Assembly: GCA_012845835.1 (NCBI GenBank)
Contig: JABAKD010000029.1
Coordinates: 13,799,892 to 13,863,891 of the forward strand
Reading direction: 5' to 3'
Length of the DNA: 64,000 nt
DNA from: Undaria pinnatifida
Taxonomy: Eukaryota; Sar; Phaeophyceae; Laminariales; Alariaceae
Of this stretch, positions 19,887 through 32,017 are shown in pieces (within the stretch, counting starts at the first letter, position 1; every line of letters starts with the position of its first letter). A program made the position numbers and the translations under genes. The notes under the pieces are model-generated. The model worked only from the letters and a program-made list of their open reading frames with translations. It was not told the origin of the DNA and did no database searches.

Positions 19887-22800
19887 CTGCAACTCCAGGA
19901 AACGTTACGGTACAGGTTCACGAGTACGACATTACCGAATAAGAACGTCACAGGCTCACGGTTTGGGAAGATTGGATCAAGAAATCGTTCTCACCGGCGA
20001 GCGCTGAACTAGAGAGTAAATCGTTTAGTATATAGCCTACGCTCAAGGTTGCAGAAGGTTTGGTGCCACAGTGAGGCCAAGTATTGCCCAGAGCGTTACT
20101 CGCTAACGGGCCCGTAGTGCATTGAGAGACCGCAGGCCATTCAGTATGTGCGTGAAGCAGTGTTATGGCTAGTGGGAGTGCAGATAAGGCAAGGAGTGAA
20201 CCACTTGACGATTACGTACTGCATCGGCCGCACTAGTGACCATGGGCTCCTGGACTACGGTATCCCACATGTAGTACCGGAAACGCACTGCACCGGCTAC
20301 ACGATCCCGGGATGCTGGGTTAGGGAGATGCTACATTCTGCAGCCTGTCCACACCCTGAGGTGTTGTGGGTGCCAGGCTAGGCAGTATTAATAACATGTT
20401 TTTGTCATCCGACGGTGTGCACCATGGCCTTGAATATCAACCACATACAAAGATATCCAGAAATATGAAAAAACCCAAGGAGCGCCGAAAATATGAAGAA
20501 CAATGAAGCATACGCACAAGGTTACGTCCACGCTGTTCCCACTTTAACTCAATATCGGTCTACTTCGCCTACCATTCTTGCTCCGCAGACGTCGTTTAGC
20601 TACGATTGCTCATGCCTTAAGTTACATATATTTGTGTGAACCACGCACTTCGTACGATGCATACATGCAATATGTTGGGTATGTATGTGACAGACTATTG
20701 ATAGTCGAACGGTAAGCGCTTTGGATTGACGTGGGGCATGTTCGGTTGCGAGCTCGCATGTCTAGAACGTCGCTATTGTACGAAGCCTGAGCTCGGTCTT
20801 GAGGCTTTTGATCCACAGCAAGTCGTGGAGTACGCACATCGGTCATTTAAATACAGCAGAAACAAGGAGCAGTTGCGTTGAACGCAGTTGTCGTACGATC
20901 AAAAAACAAGAACCGGACGATTACTTCAAATACGTGACCGTCAAACTTGCAAACGTGGATGTGATGGGCGGTTCCACGACCGACCGAAGATTCGTGGACA
21001 TCCTCGTCTAAGGACTTTTGCCGGAGTGCGAGACTCAGAGTATTAAGTTAGGGGACATCTCGCGCTTCAGCCCGATGCCGACCAAGAACCGGAGGCTATT
21101 CCCAAGCCAGGGAAGAAGGTCAGCAAGATTTCAACCTTCTGAAGACAAAATTGCATCGGATGTTCATAGAGGCCCTTCCCTGGTCGGATGCATGAGGGTC
21201 CGATCTTGGATCTAGCTCAGATCCAGACGGCAAAGCGTCACCTACATCTAGACCACCTGTCCGCAGCTACCGTCGATAGCGCTTGTGCGAAGTCTGTGCT
21301 CATAAACTGCTGGGTACGTCCGTAGCCGACAACTACAGTAGTGATAATCGAAATGTAGGCGTTGTGGATTGCCGTTAGGCAAGTCTGGTTGCGAGCTCCA
21401 AGTTCAGAAGCAAGACGAAATGAATGCATTAGCGCCGCTCCTTCGCCTGAAAGTACCAGCGTGAGTTAAAGTAACAAAGTACGCCTACTCCTACCGCTGT
21501 CCCGATAGATTAAAATACTTTACTACTACGTGTACGTTGCCGAAGAAAAGAACGGGCCGTTGACGACAACGACGCTAAACACAATTTACCTGCACGTGTC
21601 GCTCTGAGCTATGCATCCGTTGTCCAAGAGATGCCGTTGCAAATCGGATATTTTGTCCGGTTTGTTGACGTCGAAGCAAGCACGGCACTGGCTGTCGCTC
21701 TCGACAATGCTATTAGCAGCCACAGAGGCAAGGGTCACCCTCTTCGACGTCATAACCTCCTCGTACATGCACATCATAGCCTCAACCACCTGAGAGGCAT
21801 TATAACGAAGATATGCCACTGTTACGGGGCAATAGTATCTTATGAGTAGCCTAGTGGACGGTTAGTTCAACCCTTTCTGGGGTGCCATCGACAGCCAGAG
21901 CGCTAAGGGTTACTCTCTTCGACGCCATGGCCTCCTCGTACGTGCACGTCATTGCCTCCGCCACCTGTTGAAAGGAAACGCAACGGGAAAGTTCCACTAC
22001 TTCGGAAGGGGCACCCGCACATGCTGCAGGTTTATCACGTTCCTAACATGAGAAACGCTACACACACCGCCCCTCAAAAACCAGACATAGACCTATTGAA
22101 TGCACAAGCCGACGAAGGTTTACATCGGCTGGTCATATCTATTGAGCTAAAGTCCAGGTCAACAACATTCAATATTGATTAAGTATAGACTCTTGCGAGA
22201 GGTGTGTAGCTTCATTGCGAGGTGTGGGGTGGATCTGAAGCATAATTAGTACTCGTTTCGAATCGTCAAGTATTGGATCTCTTTTCCGATTTCTGGATGT
22301 GAATGCTGCCATCCAGCGTTAGGGTGAGCTGATCGCCGTGTGATCTGCATCTCTGAATGTTCACGGTGGGCTAAAGCTATAGTGGTTCATACGGCATACA
22401 CAGCTGTAATTAGGAAACCATTTATATTGAGGTGTTCAGGAGTTCGTGACGTCGCGCTTCTATCAGGTGAAGAGTGTTTGGAACAGGGGGAACTCACGTC
22501 TTGTTGAGTTTCCCTCATCAGCCCCCCAGGCTCACTGCCTTGTTTACGGCCACGTTGGACAAAATGATTGAGCTAACCTTGGGATAAAAGAGAGGGCACG
22601 ATGAACTTAATGAATGACGAATATGTCACTATGCCAAGCACGGGCACCTCTGCGTCTCGGTGAGGACACCCGTGTCACATCCTTCAGGTTACGAGCACCG
22701 TCAGTCACAATTTGTTGGACTCAAGAGACGCGTTCTACGATAGGGGGTACTATAGCACTACGTTTTCTGAGGTTCTTCGCTTGAGGAGCTCTGCATCTCA

Positions 22801-25800
22801 CATAAACTAGATTTGAGACAATATGAAAAAGCGACCCAATGAACAATCCCTTGGCCTAGATATTTATCTGATAATGTTGCAAAAGGATAACGATAGTCAC
22901 CGTATCTGAGTCATCCAACGGTAGGGATTGCAGTTGTTAGATTATCTAATAATGTACCTGTTGTCCGATTGAGGTCCTCAAGTGAGGAACTACCGGTTAG
23001 TCATTAGTCAAGTAATTTCACGAGTCAATAATGTTTTAGGACTAAGGCATAGATGGTCGGGTTGTGGGAACGAATGTCTTCGAAGTCATTTTTCGGGTGA
23101 TGGTGATCATATTGAGCTAGCTCCTCATGTTAGGAGCTCAAAAATGTCTTAGAATCTGCTGCACCCTACCGTGGGATGGGATGGGCTGTTCATCTGGTAG
23201 TCCTCACTTGAAGAGCTATTTCCAAGTGCGCCTTTTACTAAATTATACCAGGTACCAGGTATGATATACAACTGGCAGTAGTGTCATGCTGGTAGCATGT
23301 CTACAACGAACGCGAAAACTGCTTTGAAAGCGTCAAAGCGCGGTGGTCGGTCATGAATGGTAGTATACTTGGTACTTTCCGAATGACAATCGTATCGTTT
23401 GAACAAATACGACTACTTTACTTGCGACAACCGACAACATGCTCCCTCATATTTTTGCACAACGGAATCGCTAGAAACACACCATAACGTTGAACGAGGC
23501 TCATAACCTGTCTGGGACACGCACCGCAATCCCTAACATGTATATGCGTCAGTGAGACGGGTGTGTGTACATGGCCCGCTGCCGGCTGTGGAAGTAACGC
23601 TAGTTCATGGTCCCATTTACGCACGGCTCCACGAACGACTTTCTCGAACGCATCTGTCGGCTTGCGGTAGCTTGCCGGCTCGTTTGTGCGGTCAGGATGC
23701 ATACAGTGTATCATAGTCTCACACAATCCACACTACTGGTATGGGGTGGCTGACATCCTCACATGTTATATAGATGGGTAGGATCAAGGCTACGGTAAAG
23801 GGGTGTACCTCCATTTCTCACGACCGAGTCTGAGCCACTCCCACGAGTGACGCTGTACCTCATTGACGAAAACGTGTTAGGTGATTTGTGTGGCGTCGCT
23901 AACCATCCCATTGAGGATGTGCATATTGAAAATTTAAACAGCACGAAAGCCTATGGCCGCAAGGCACAGGGGGGTGGGTCACTCGCGCGAGTGATCCCGA
24001 GCCACTGGCAAAAAAGCCCCCAAAACTGACCCCTCTTACAATGTCCTTGGCCGTAGGCTGACATTGTTACATAGATTGGTAGGCTGTAGAGCAGTCATGT
24101 TATGAAACGGGGTCAAGTGTCTTATAATGCAGTGTACAATAAGTGAAGTCACGCTCCAACAGACGGCACGTGCGGCGCACTATGATGGAGGCAGCTCCTA
24201 ATTTTTTCTGAGGCGCCTCGCTTGACCAGCTCTCTACAATACCTCTACAGTACCTCTACAGTACCTCTACAGTACCTCTACAGTACCTCTACATTACGTC
24301 TGAAGAACCTCTACAGTAACTCACCGAACGTCTGATTTTCGAGAAAAAATGGCTGTGCACCCTGATCAACAAATCCACGGCCTAGGTATATATATTGACA
24401 ATAAAAAAATATGTAGTAAAACACAAACGGAACCCCAACGCTATGGATAGCTGCTGCTCAATCGAGGAACTCTGCCGATAACGAGCGTTTTGGCCAAAAA
24501 ATGCTACGCTTGTCGCAGCACGGTTCACGTACGTATGGAGAGGATGTCCAACAGGGTAGTATTGAATACGCACCCCCCTTTTCCAAGTCTGCTGCATCCT
24601 GCCCTTCCTGCCATATGTTTGGGGCTACGGGAAATTGGAGATGAATGAGATTCGACAATCTTAAGGAGGAGAGCGACCTACAGTAGTAGCAAAACACCGA
24701 CACCCTTCGTCCCCACTTGCTGTGGCTCTTCTTCAAACTGCCTTGAACCACGCGTCAAATCGTGCCCGTTCGGGTCCGAAATAGGCATGGCATTACCTGA
24801 CGCAAATGTGAGTTGCCGTAAAAAAGGACCTTGAAGTTTGCCGGAAGCGGCGCCTCGTCCAGATCCTCGCGCGTGGCACTCGCGCACGCGCCGGAAGCCT
24901 CGGCTTGGGGCACCCATTTGGGATACTCTGTCTCCTCCTGAGCGGGACAAAAATACCTGTTGTGCGGTGTCAACAGCAAGTACGTGGTAAGAATAGTCGC
25001 CGATAGATTATTGTAAAAAAGCGATGAATGACGTACGTATTATAACTACATCGCTCCTGGGCCCCCTTGCGCCCTAGTGTGTATCGTGTTCAATAACGTA
25101 TTGCAGGTAACGATCGTAGGTCTTGGAAATTGTTTGTGTCTGATTATTGGTTGGGTTTCTTGCACGCCTCCATCGAGTGTTGCCATGGGATAGTGTCTTG
25201 CATTGCTAACGGTATGAATGAACGAAATTATTAACACGTGCTTCCACCCTGGACAATAGGGTACGTAATTGACCCTTGCAGCTACAATGCCCCCGAAGGC
25301 ATGCTTGTCAATGGCAAATGTCAACCGCAACAGATCTGCAACGCTGTCTATCGACAGCAACAGTACGTTTGGACATTTGGTGCAATGAAAGGTTATATCA
25401 ACATAAGTACTCCACCAGATAGGCTGGATGCGCTAAGGAAATAATACCATACCGACATGGGATCGAAACACACAACCCCTTTTCGTAAAACGGGGGGGGG
25501 GGGGGGGGGGGGGCTCATTTGTTGCTCGCCTTAGTCATTTGACCATTGACCACGCATCCCTTTTGAGACGGAGCACCGTTCCTACTCATAGTAGAGACAC
25601 CTCCAACATTTGGGCGCTCATTACGATCCTTCCACATATTACATAACAACTGTTTGCTTACGCTATCCCCGTCCTGTTTCGCCGTCTGCGGCCACATCTA
25701 TCTCTTAGGATAGCGATCGTTTTCTCGCTACTCTCTAGTCTACCAAACTCTTCGATGTCACAAACGTCTAATTTCCTCATCTCCTCCTTTAACGCATCCC

Positions 25801-26677
25801 GTTCCTCCTTGTATATTTCACATTATCCTACTATGTGAGTCCTACTCTCTATTGTTGTGCCACACGGCCACAGATTTGTAGCCACGTCCTCTTCCTCCCG
25901 ACTACTGGTATATCTCTTTCTTCATTCTGGTAGGTCCAGGTCCCCTACACGAAATCGCAGTTTCAGCGTAAAACGGGGGGGGGGGACAATGTGCCCCATC
26001 CAAAGTTGCGATGCCAACGCATACTCGAGTTGTTGAAATGGCGCTCATCACCCTGAGACATCCGCTAACGGTGAATGTCTATCTGCTCGGTTCAACCCCG
26101 TAACCCTGGCCAAAGTGTATGCATCACTACATCCTGGTACGATCCACCACCCAGGAACAAATAATGGGTTGCACGTCGATGCGAGTTACCCCGAAGGTTT
26201 CCTTGTGCAATATAGCACTACATACACCCACGTTTCGGGGGGACAAAAACTTAGATTCAGATAAAACATATTGTTGCAGAGATAAAGGGGGTACTACCCA
26301 GCAAATAACCACGTTAACGATCGAAGCGAGCGAGCGAGACTGTAGCTTTCTCACCTAGCCTTCATGGCTGCACAGGTGCAGTCGTAAGGGGGCTCGACGA
26401 TGTAGTCATCGGACCATTCCGAAGACATGAGGTTGCACGGCTGTGGCAGTATCTCGTCTACGGTGCATGCCCGCTGCTTGTTGTTGTCATTTTTGTTGTT
26501 GTTATTGCCGTTACGTTCATGTTGGTGGTGCGGTTGTTGATGTTGTCGTTGCTGACCGTCCGAGACGTGCACTCCAGGGTCAACGACCGCCAGACAGGGT
26601 TTCCACAGCGATAGAATGCATACCGTAAGCACCAATGTAAGACACTCCGTCATCTGGCAGATGGTACATCCAGCCAT
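19409..26677 (-). CDS. Secreted or membrane-anchored SGNH/PC-esterase-like protein (whole gene, four exons)
   Basis: Exons on the minus strand: 26677-26355, 24956-24797, 21789-21590, 19886-19409, giving about 386 residues with consistent phases (2, 0, 2). Order of parts: an N-terminal hydrophobic segment (CLTLVLTVCILSLW) acting as signal peptide or anchor; a His/Gln/Asn-rich linker; a Cys-rich stretch (YDCTCAAMKARYFCPAQEE); block I, VLFYGNSHLRQ, with the presumed catalytic Ser of the SGNH fold; a Cys-containing middle (SDSQCRACFDV); and a C-terminal TDPHFCLPGPP carrying the presumed Asp-x-x-His pair. This layout matches the PC-esterase group of acyl esterases/acyltransferases that act on cell-surface glycans in the secretory pathway. 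The substrate cannot be told from sequence. An upstream in-frame ATG at 26719 is a possible alternative start. Confidence 0.65.
19887..21589 (-). other. SGNH intron 3 with an internal duplicated segment
   Basis: Two segments, about 20690-20770 and 21330-21430, match on the minus strand at roughly 75%. Both read in one frame (ARNRTCPTSIQSAYRSTI and ARNQTCLTAIHNAYISII), so this may be an unrecognised cassette exon with its echo. I could not fit either into the phase chain, and nothing else is recognised in the intron. Confidence 0.35.
21590..21789 (-). CDS. SGNH exon 3
   Basis: Acceptor CCTCTCAG and donor CGTGCAG/GTAAAT on the minus strand. Reads VVEAMMCMYEEVMTSKRVTL and continues to CFDVNKPDKISDLQRHLLDN. 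Joined to exon 2 it gives GNSHLRQ-VVEAMMCMY, the expected continuation of block I into a helix. Phase 0 in, phase 2 out. Confidence 0.65.
21877..21967 (-). pseudogene. Echo of SGNH exon 3 5' edge
   Basis: Lies upstream (in gene direction) of the true exon and keeps the acceptor (TTTCAACAG). The frame is open for nearly 30 codons: VAEAMTCTYEEAMASKRVTL against VVEAMMCMYEEVMTSKRVTL. Nucleotide identity is about 80% by eye. No matching donor is seen, so it is a partial copy or an alternative exon start. Confidence 0.65.
22910..23180. mobile_element. MITE-like element, copy 1
   Basis: Terminal inverted repeats CATCCAACGGTAGGGATTGC (22913) and CTGCACCCTACCGTGGGATG (23158). The inside aligns with the element at 60572-60826, sharing GTAATTTCACGAGT and GGGTTGTG.GAACGAATG. 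About 270 bp, non-coding, so a miniature DNA transposon derivative is likely. Confidence 0.65.
24236..24315 (+). repeat. 12 bp tandem repeat
   Basis: Five to six units of CTCTACAGTACC with point variants. The units are directly adjacent with no unique spacers. Confidence 0.8.
24797..24956 (-). CDS. SGNH exon 2: catalytic block I
   Basis: Starts after CGCACAACAG. The leading base completes the split codon from exon 1, then reads YFCPAQEETEYPKWVPQAEA and ends LPANFKVLFYGNSHLRQ, with the GNSH nucleophile motif. The donor is CGTCAG/GTAATG. Length 160 bp, phase 2 in, phase 0 out. Confidence 0.7.
26355..26677 (-). CDS. SGNH exon 1: signal/anchor and linker
   Basis: Starts MAGCTICQMTECLTLVLTVC with a hydrophobic run typical of a signal peptide or type II anchor. 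A linker rich in Gln, His and Asn follows, then RACTVDEILPQPC and ending YDCTCAAMKA. The donor is GCTAG/GTGAGA (phase 2). The nearest upstream in-frame ATG is at 26719; the one at 26677 gives the more compact signal sequence. Confidence 0.6.
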
Positions 26678-27164
26678 GTCAAATGTATGTGCAACGTTCA
26701 TTGGGGGGGAGGGGTGCACGGGGGCAGGGAGAAGAGGGTTACCGAAATTGGTCGTTGGTTTTACCGTTTGATCATCCCTAAGATTGACATCGTGACTACG
26801 AAAACGGGAAGCATTACAGTTTTGTCAGCCGTCTACAGATGGCAATACGATTTTAGCCGTCGGACAATGTTCAGCGTGCGCTTCAGCGTCGATCGTTCAT
26901 CAAAATCTTCAAGTAGAAAGAGAGTGGAACAAACCAGGGGAAACCCATAAACGAGGAAGCTTGTACGTACGATCTCTACCGCTCTTCTGTACCTATTTCC
27001 GGTTTAGAATCGCCCTAATCCGTCTGTTCTCCTTGCTCCAACTTTCCTTCTCAGTACATGATATTGTTGGCGTGCTATACGAGCAAAGGATCGGATGGTA
27101 CGCCTCGTTGCACTGCAATTCGAACACCGAATATATCGCTCCCCCTAAATCCGGCCCATACATA

Positions 27165-27720
27165 AAATAGTTGGCCTCGGTTGGCACCGACGCTGTAAAA
27201 GGTTACATGTATAACTGGGGTTGGCGTTGGTTGGCAACGACGCTGTAAAACATGCCAATAACTGCGAGAGCTAGACAACCAGGGCATCGTTTGCTTTTTT
27301 TTGCGGTCACCGTGATGGTTATTGAGTAGATCATACTGTGCAGGCCGAACTCCGCACAGGGGGGATGATTGCATCACGTAGTGTGAATATGGTAAGGCAC
27401 CCACGAGGCAGTTGCATAGCAATACCCATTGCTGTTCCGGGAGTGGTCACATCAGAAAAAAAGTTCAACTCAATGACGCTATCATCCATAAGCAAGAAAG
27501 TAGGCACAAGGTGCCAAAGTCCGTCTTACATGCGGTTCTTGGAAGAATGCAGTTCACCCTTCATGCAACCCGCCGAACACCTCACGGCGCTTCGCGCTTG
27601 GTGCAAGCAATGTCTGTCTGGTCGGTGAAAACCCGACGTGCTCCGTCCCGGCATAATAGTAGGGATGCAAGGGTCTACGAGCATATCTACGATCATGCAC
27701 AAACTGAGAACACCACGTCC
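27165..27720 (+). repeat. Family B repeat, most complete copy
   Basis: Carries all blocks of the copy at 2170-2740, with TTGGCAACGACGCTGTAAAA at the left and AAACCCGACGTGCTCCGTCC near the right. A partial second TTGGCACCGACGCTGTAAAA at its left edge suggests a tandem start. Confidence 0.65.
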
Positions 27721-27998
27721 CCCAAAGCCGGCCGCTGCTGCATTCGACGTGTTTCGTCTTCTCGCTTTTCTCTCTGAAGCCCTATTGATAGTCCGTATGC
27801 AGTACAGTATAAATCCGCTACTATTAATAAGCACGAGGGCATGTTTCATCTTCTCGTTTTATTCTGGGAGTCCTAGTCCATAAGCTACTTGCATTCAGGA
27901 TTTTGAGCCGTGCTTTGGCCTGTGGGGGGAAGAAAAACCAAAAAAAAAAAACTTGGTTGATATAGCGTGATGGCCCAGTTCGCGAAGGAAAAAAACAT

Positions 27999-28748
27999 AG
28001 TACAAGCTGGGCCGGCCAAGACGCCGTGAATTCACGAATATCGCTGTGCCCCACTCAGTTTCCGGAGTTCGGACCTGAAAGTTTGACTCGTGATTTAGAG
28101 CACATTCATCACAACAGTACTTGTCTTGGAAATCGCACAAAAAAAAAAGAATTTCGTTGACTTTTCGTCCGTTTTATGATCATGAATTTCGTTTGGACGC
28201 CCGTATGTGGGCAAGATTATATTTTGCTTTTTACGATTTCCAAGTAGTAGTGTTTGATTTGTGTGCTCTAAATCACGTGTCAATATTTCACGTCCGAACT
28301 CCAAAAAAAATGAGCGGGGCACGGCGATATTTTTAATTTTCTCACGTTTTGTCGAAAGCACTTGACTTAGATATGGAATCGAGTTTTGGCAATATCTCTT
28401 GATGGATGGCGAATTGGGCAATAAAACTTATATCGATGTTCTTCTATAGTCTTCAGCATACGAGTAGTGTCCACCAAATTCACCTCGATCGGATTTCTTC
28501 ATTTCTTTACGGATTTACTTATGTTGCAGGACCTGAGGTTGGAAAAGTTGGTGATTTTGAGTTTCGCGGATATCTCGACGAGATCGAGTCGGAAAAAATA
28601 AAGCCTTAGAATTTTTCAAATACTTTTTTTTGCATGTGTAATGTGGTGTCAGGGGTGGCGCTTCCAATTTTCAAGTCCTATTTCGTAAAAGCGGTGACAG
28701 GAGAGCTTTCTGAATTATTTTCGGTTTCTTGGCCGCCAAGCCCGTATA
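27999..28748. mobile_element. TIR element (~750 bp), copy 1
   Basis: Left terminal repeat TACAAGCTGGGCCGGCCAAG at 27999. The right end near 28730-28748 (CTTGGCCGCCAAGCCCGTA) is its imperfect reverse complement. The interior also has inverted segments around GTTGACTTTTCGTCC (28157). The same structure is at 61608-62331. Both ends sit at TA, as in Tc1/mariner-type insertions. No transposase is encoded. Confidence 0.65.
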
Positions 28749-31700
28749 ATCCCACACACTAGAAAATTTGAACAAACGACCAGGCAGCCAGGACACCAAC
28801 ACACCGAGGCACACAGCATCCACCACAGGGCATCCCGGACACACCAGACGGCATCTACAACCCTCAAACACTCTCCCGAAGAGGCTGCCAGGTTCCTAGA
28901 GGACGCTCTGCGGGATTGCCCACGACAGACAGGCTGACGCGTCATCAAGAGTGCCCGAAGCGGTTCAAATGAAGATTTTTGCTACGAACACGTAACAGCC
29001 AGCAAACAATTTTCGAACTCAGAAGGCTCGTCTCACGTTCGTTGGAGACCGACGAGCTGTGGCCCACACACAAGCGCAACGCGCCACAAACGCTCCACCC
29101 ACGCCAAAGCCGCAGGTGCGGAAGATCTCTCCCCGGTCCTACCCCTGGCCTGCAGCAAAGCCTGTTTGCAGCCCACCAGCAGCAGCAGCAGCAGCAGCAG
29201 TAGAGTGGCCTTTCGGCGTTTTTGAATTTCGAGCAGTCTGCTCAAGAATCAAAAGGCCACACCCGTACATGAAAGCCCGCGAACAGGTTGAATTTCAAAA
29301 GATGGGAGATCGGAAGACAGGATGACACAAAGCAAGACAGACAAGAGACGCGGTGCGTGTTCCTTCACCCGGAAGCAGCCCGTCTCCACCCCTGAGGCAG
29401 CCGGTCTCCAGTTTTGAAGAAGCCGGTCTCCACCTTTTTGAAGCCTCGAGTTACACGCTCAAACCCTCCTTGTGTCTTGCTTGCGCGGCCGTTTCCCATG
29501 TTTACACCACCGATGAATCGGCGACTCCCGGGCTTGCAAGGAGGACGGCACAGATGCAACCCTTGATCCCCGGCAAGACGATCCAGCCAGAAGTTTGTGG
29601 TTCGCGAGACATCGCCCGGATGACCACTCACGGAAAGACTCGAGAGTTTCATAATTAATTGATGCTTTACACACAAGATCGACAAGATCGACAAGTCTTA
29701 GATCGGGAATAGATCTCGCCTTTAAATATCTAGACTAACAACTGTACATCATGACGTGGTAATCGATGACCCGTCCTAGAAGTGTGTACTTCTAAACCGT
29801 TTCATATATGTTTTTTCTCTGTTCCGTCTCACCCTGATCTGGCATGAAACCCAACCCAACCAAATTATCCCCATACATCAAGCATCATTATCATCAGAGC
29901 CTTCAAACTGTTTTGTTTTCTTCCCAGCAGTTGAGCACATCAACACACGAGAGAGTGACAGAAAATCGCGCCGCAGTCACCCACACAGCAGCAGCACAGC
30001 AGCCTCTACGCAGTCGGTAGTCAGCGTCGAGGGTGGGAACCGCTCGCTGGGCTCCCTGCCATGTATATTGATGCCCTGCCGTGATCTTTGCTGCCGTGCG
30101 ATTCTCCGTGCTGCAACAACACCTCTTCTTGTTCATAATCCTAAACTTCCCAGAATCTTGAAAAAAGCTGCAGCACAGTCGGTACGTAGCATGAATTTCC
30201 AGAAGATTGATCGTTATGTGTGTCGTCTTCACATTGCATTGCTCTTTCTACCCAACCAACATCAGTACACACGGCGTCAGCGCTTATTATTCATCCTAGA
30301 GATATACCTGGTAAAAGTTATGTGGTCACAGGCTGTGAACAGGGTAAACCAAACAATCGCAATGCTCAATCAGCATAATAAAGCAAGTAAAATGCCAGCG
30401 TACCGGGCACGAGAACACAACAAAACGAGCCAGATCATAAAATAATAAAAAAAGGGAAAAGAAAAAAAGAAAACACCAGGGGCTCTGAAGAATGTGATGA
30501 AAGAAAGTCAGAACGGCTGCAAGAAAAACAACGTAAAGTAAGTGCTGATGAAGAGAAACGGCTAACTGTTGCACGGGCGAAACAACAGGAAGAAGAAGAA
30601 GATACGGGCATAATAAGATCGGTGGGGAGGGAAAAATAGGGAATACAGAGCGAAACAATAAAAAATAAGAACAAATCAAGAAAGACAACAAGTAAGTGTC
30701 ACTACTGCCGCGTTCGCGCTCCCACCATTGAATTCAATGAACAGAAACAAAGCAAAACACTACCGCCCACTATACAGGGTTTAGGGCTATACTAGTAGTT
30801 GAACGCACTCCACACATTGGTCGAACCGGTACCTTGCCACACCATGTAACATTTCGTTTCGGCATTCGTCCACAGAGCCTTTCTACGGTAGCCTTGCCTG
30901 GAAGACGATATAATCTTCCATGGAAGTAATGGAAGTTTCCACGGAGAATTCATGAGCTTTTCCACGGAAAATTCCGCGAAAGCTTCCGCTACTTCCATTA
31001 CAGTCGTCCCCGCTTTAAAGACACTCTTCTTAAGGAAACTCCCCGCTATAAAGACACATTTTTTTCCCAGAACATGGTGCCTCGAGGATGTCCGCTCCTA
31101 TTTGTACACGAACGGAAGAGACGGCGAGTACAGCGAAACGGTGTACCTTCTTTCGAAGACTGTGCATTCGTTCACTCATGAAACTCAAGTCAAGCGAAGA
31201 ACGAAGGAGGGGGGTGAGGTGCAGGCGACTCTTCGGGATATGTGGGCGACGTAGTTTTTGGTGTTTGAGGACAACACACTTGGCATGCCCACATTCGTTG
31301 TTTGGGATTTTTGCCTTTCTCGTGGAGTTAAATTTTGGTATTTTTGTTTTGTGTTTTTGCCTCGTGTTGACCTTTGGGGAAGAACGGTGTCCTCTTTTCG
31401 GTGTATTCGCCCGATTTTTTTGTATGTTGTGGTCTACGCTACCGACCGTTTCCTAGTGTCCTTCTAAGGGGTCGACTGGGTTTGTTCGGTCCCTATGTGG
31501 CAGGTAACTTGCGTGTATCGTATCAGAGCTAGTTCCAACGAACTGATGTGTCTCAGGTGTGTTCGCGATATCTCGGGCATGATGTTCACCGTGAGGATAA
31601 CGCCTTGACAATAAGAAAAACCTGCAACAACACCAGCGCACTGCCGTACACATTACAGCAAGAGCCTGCATCAACAACAGCGCACTGCCGTACACATTAC

Positions 31701-32017
31701 AATAGGTCGTACTGCACTCCCTCCCGCGTTTCGGTGGTGGAGGGAAATTCAAAATGTGTAAAGTATTGGAGTGTACTACTACTACAGCAGTAGTGTTGCG
31801 GCCTTTCAAATCACGTGTTGTAGTTTTGAAGCAACACAGTTTCGTGGTCGCATTCCTGCTTCAAATGCGCGTATTTTGACATATATATGTTACACCTCCA
31901 TTGGCCCCGGGGACGGTGAGTTAGTGGCCCCGGAATCCTAAAGACACTTCCCCGCGTTAAAGACACTCCCCCCCAAAAAAACGCGGTGTGTCTTTAAAGC
32001 GGGGTCGACTGTACTCC
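28749..32017. other. Intergenic stretch without a recognised gene
   Basis: Contains a CAG run at 29178-29200, palindrome-rich TTCCATGGAAG segments near 30915-31000, and CCCCGCTTTAAAGACAC-like blocks at 31010-31070 and 31940-32010. Open frames are short and match no family I know. Confidence 0.5.

Larger units (their letters stand above)
21968..24796 (-). other. SGNH intron 2
   Basis: About 2.8 kb without a supported exon. It contains the 270 bp inverted-repeat element at 22910-23180, copies of the CCTAGGTATA-type repeat, and the 12 bp array at 24236-24300. A 102-residue minus-strand frame at 23732-23418 has an acceptor-like TAG before it but breaks the natural block I junction, so it is not included. 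Confidence 0.5.

Noticed and set aside
23418..23732. A 102-residue minus-strand frame as an extra SGNH exon
   Set aside because: It has an acceptor-like TAG, but inserting it separates GNSHLRQ from its natural continuation VVEAMMCMY, and no family feature supports it.
24236..24315. Short direct repeats that might suggest a CRISPR array
   Set aside because: 12 bp units are adjacent with no unique spacers, and the genome is eukaryotic.
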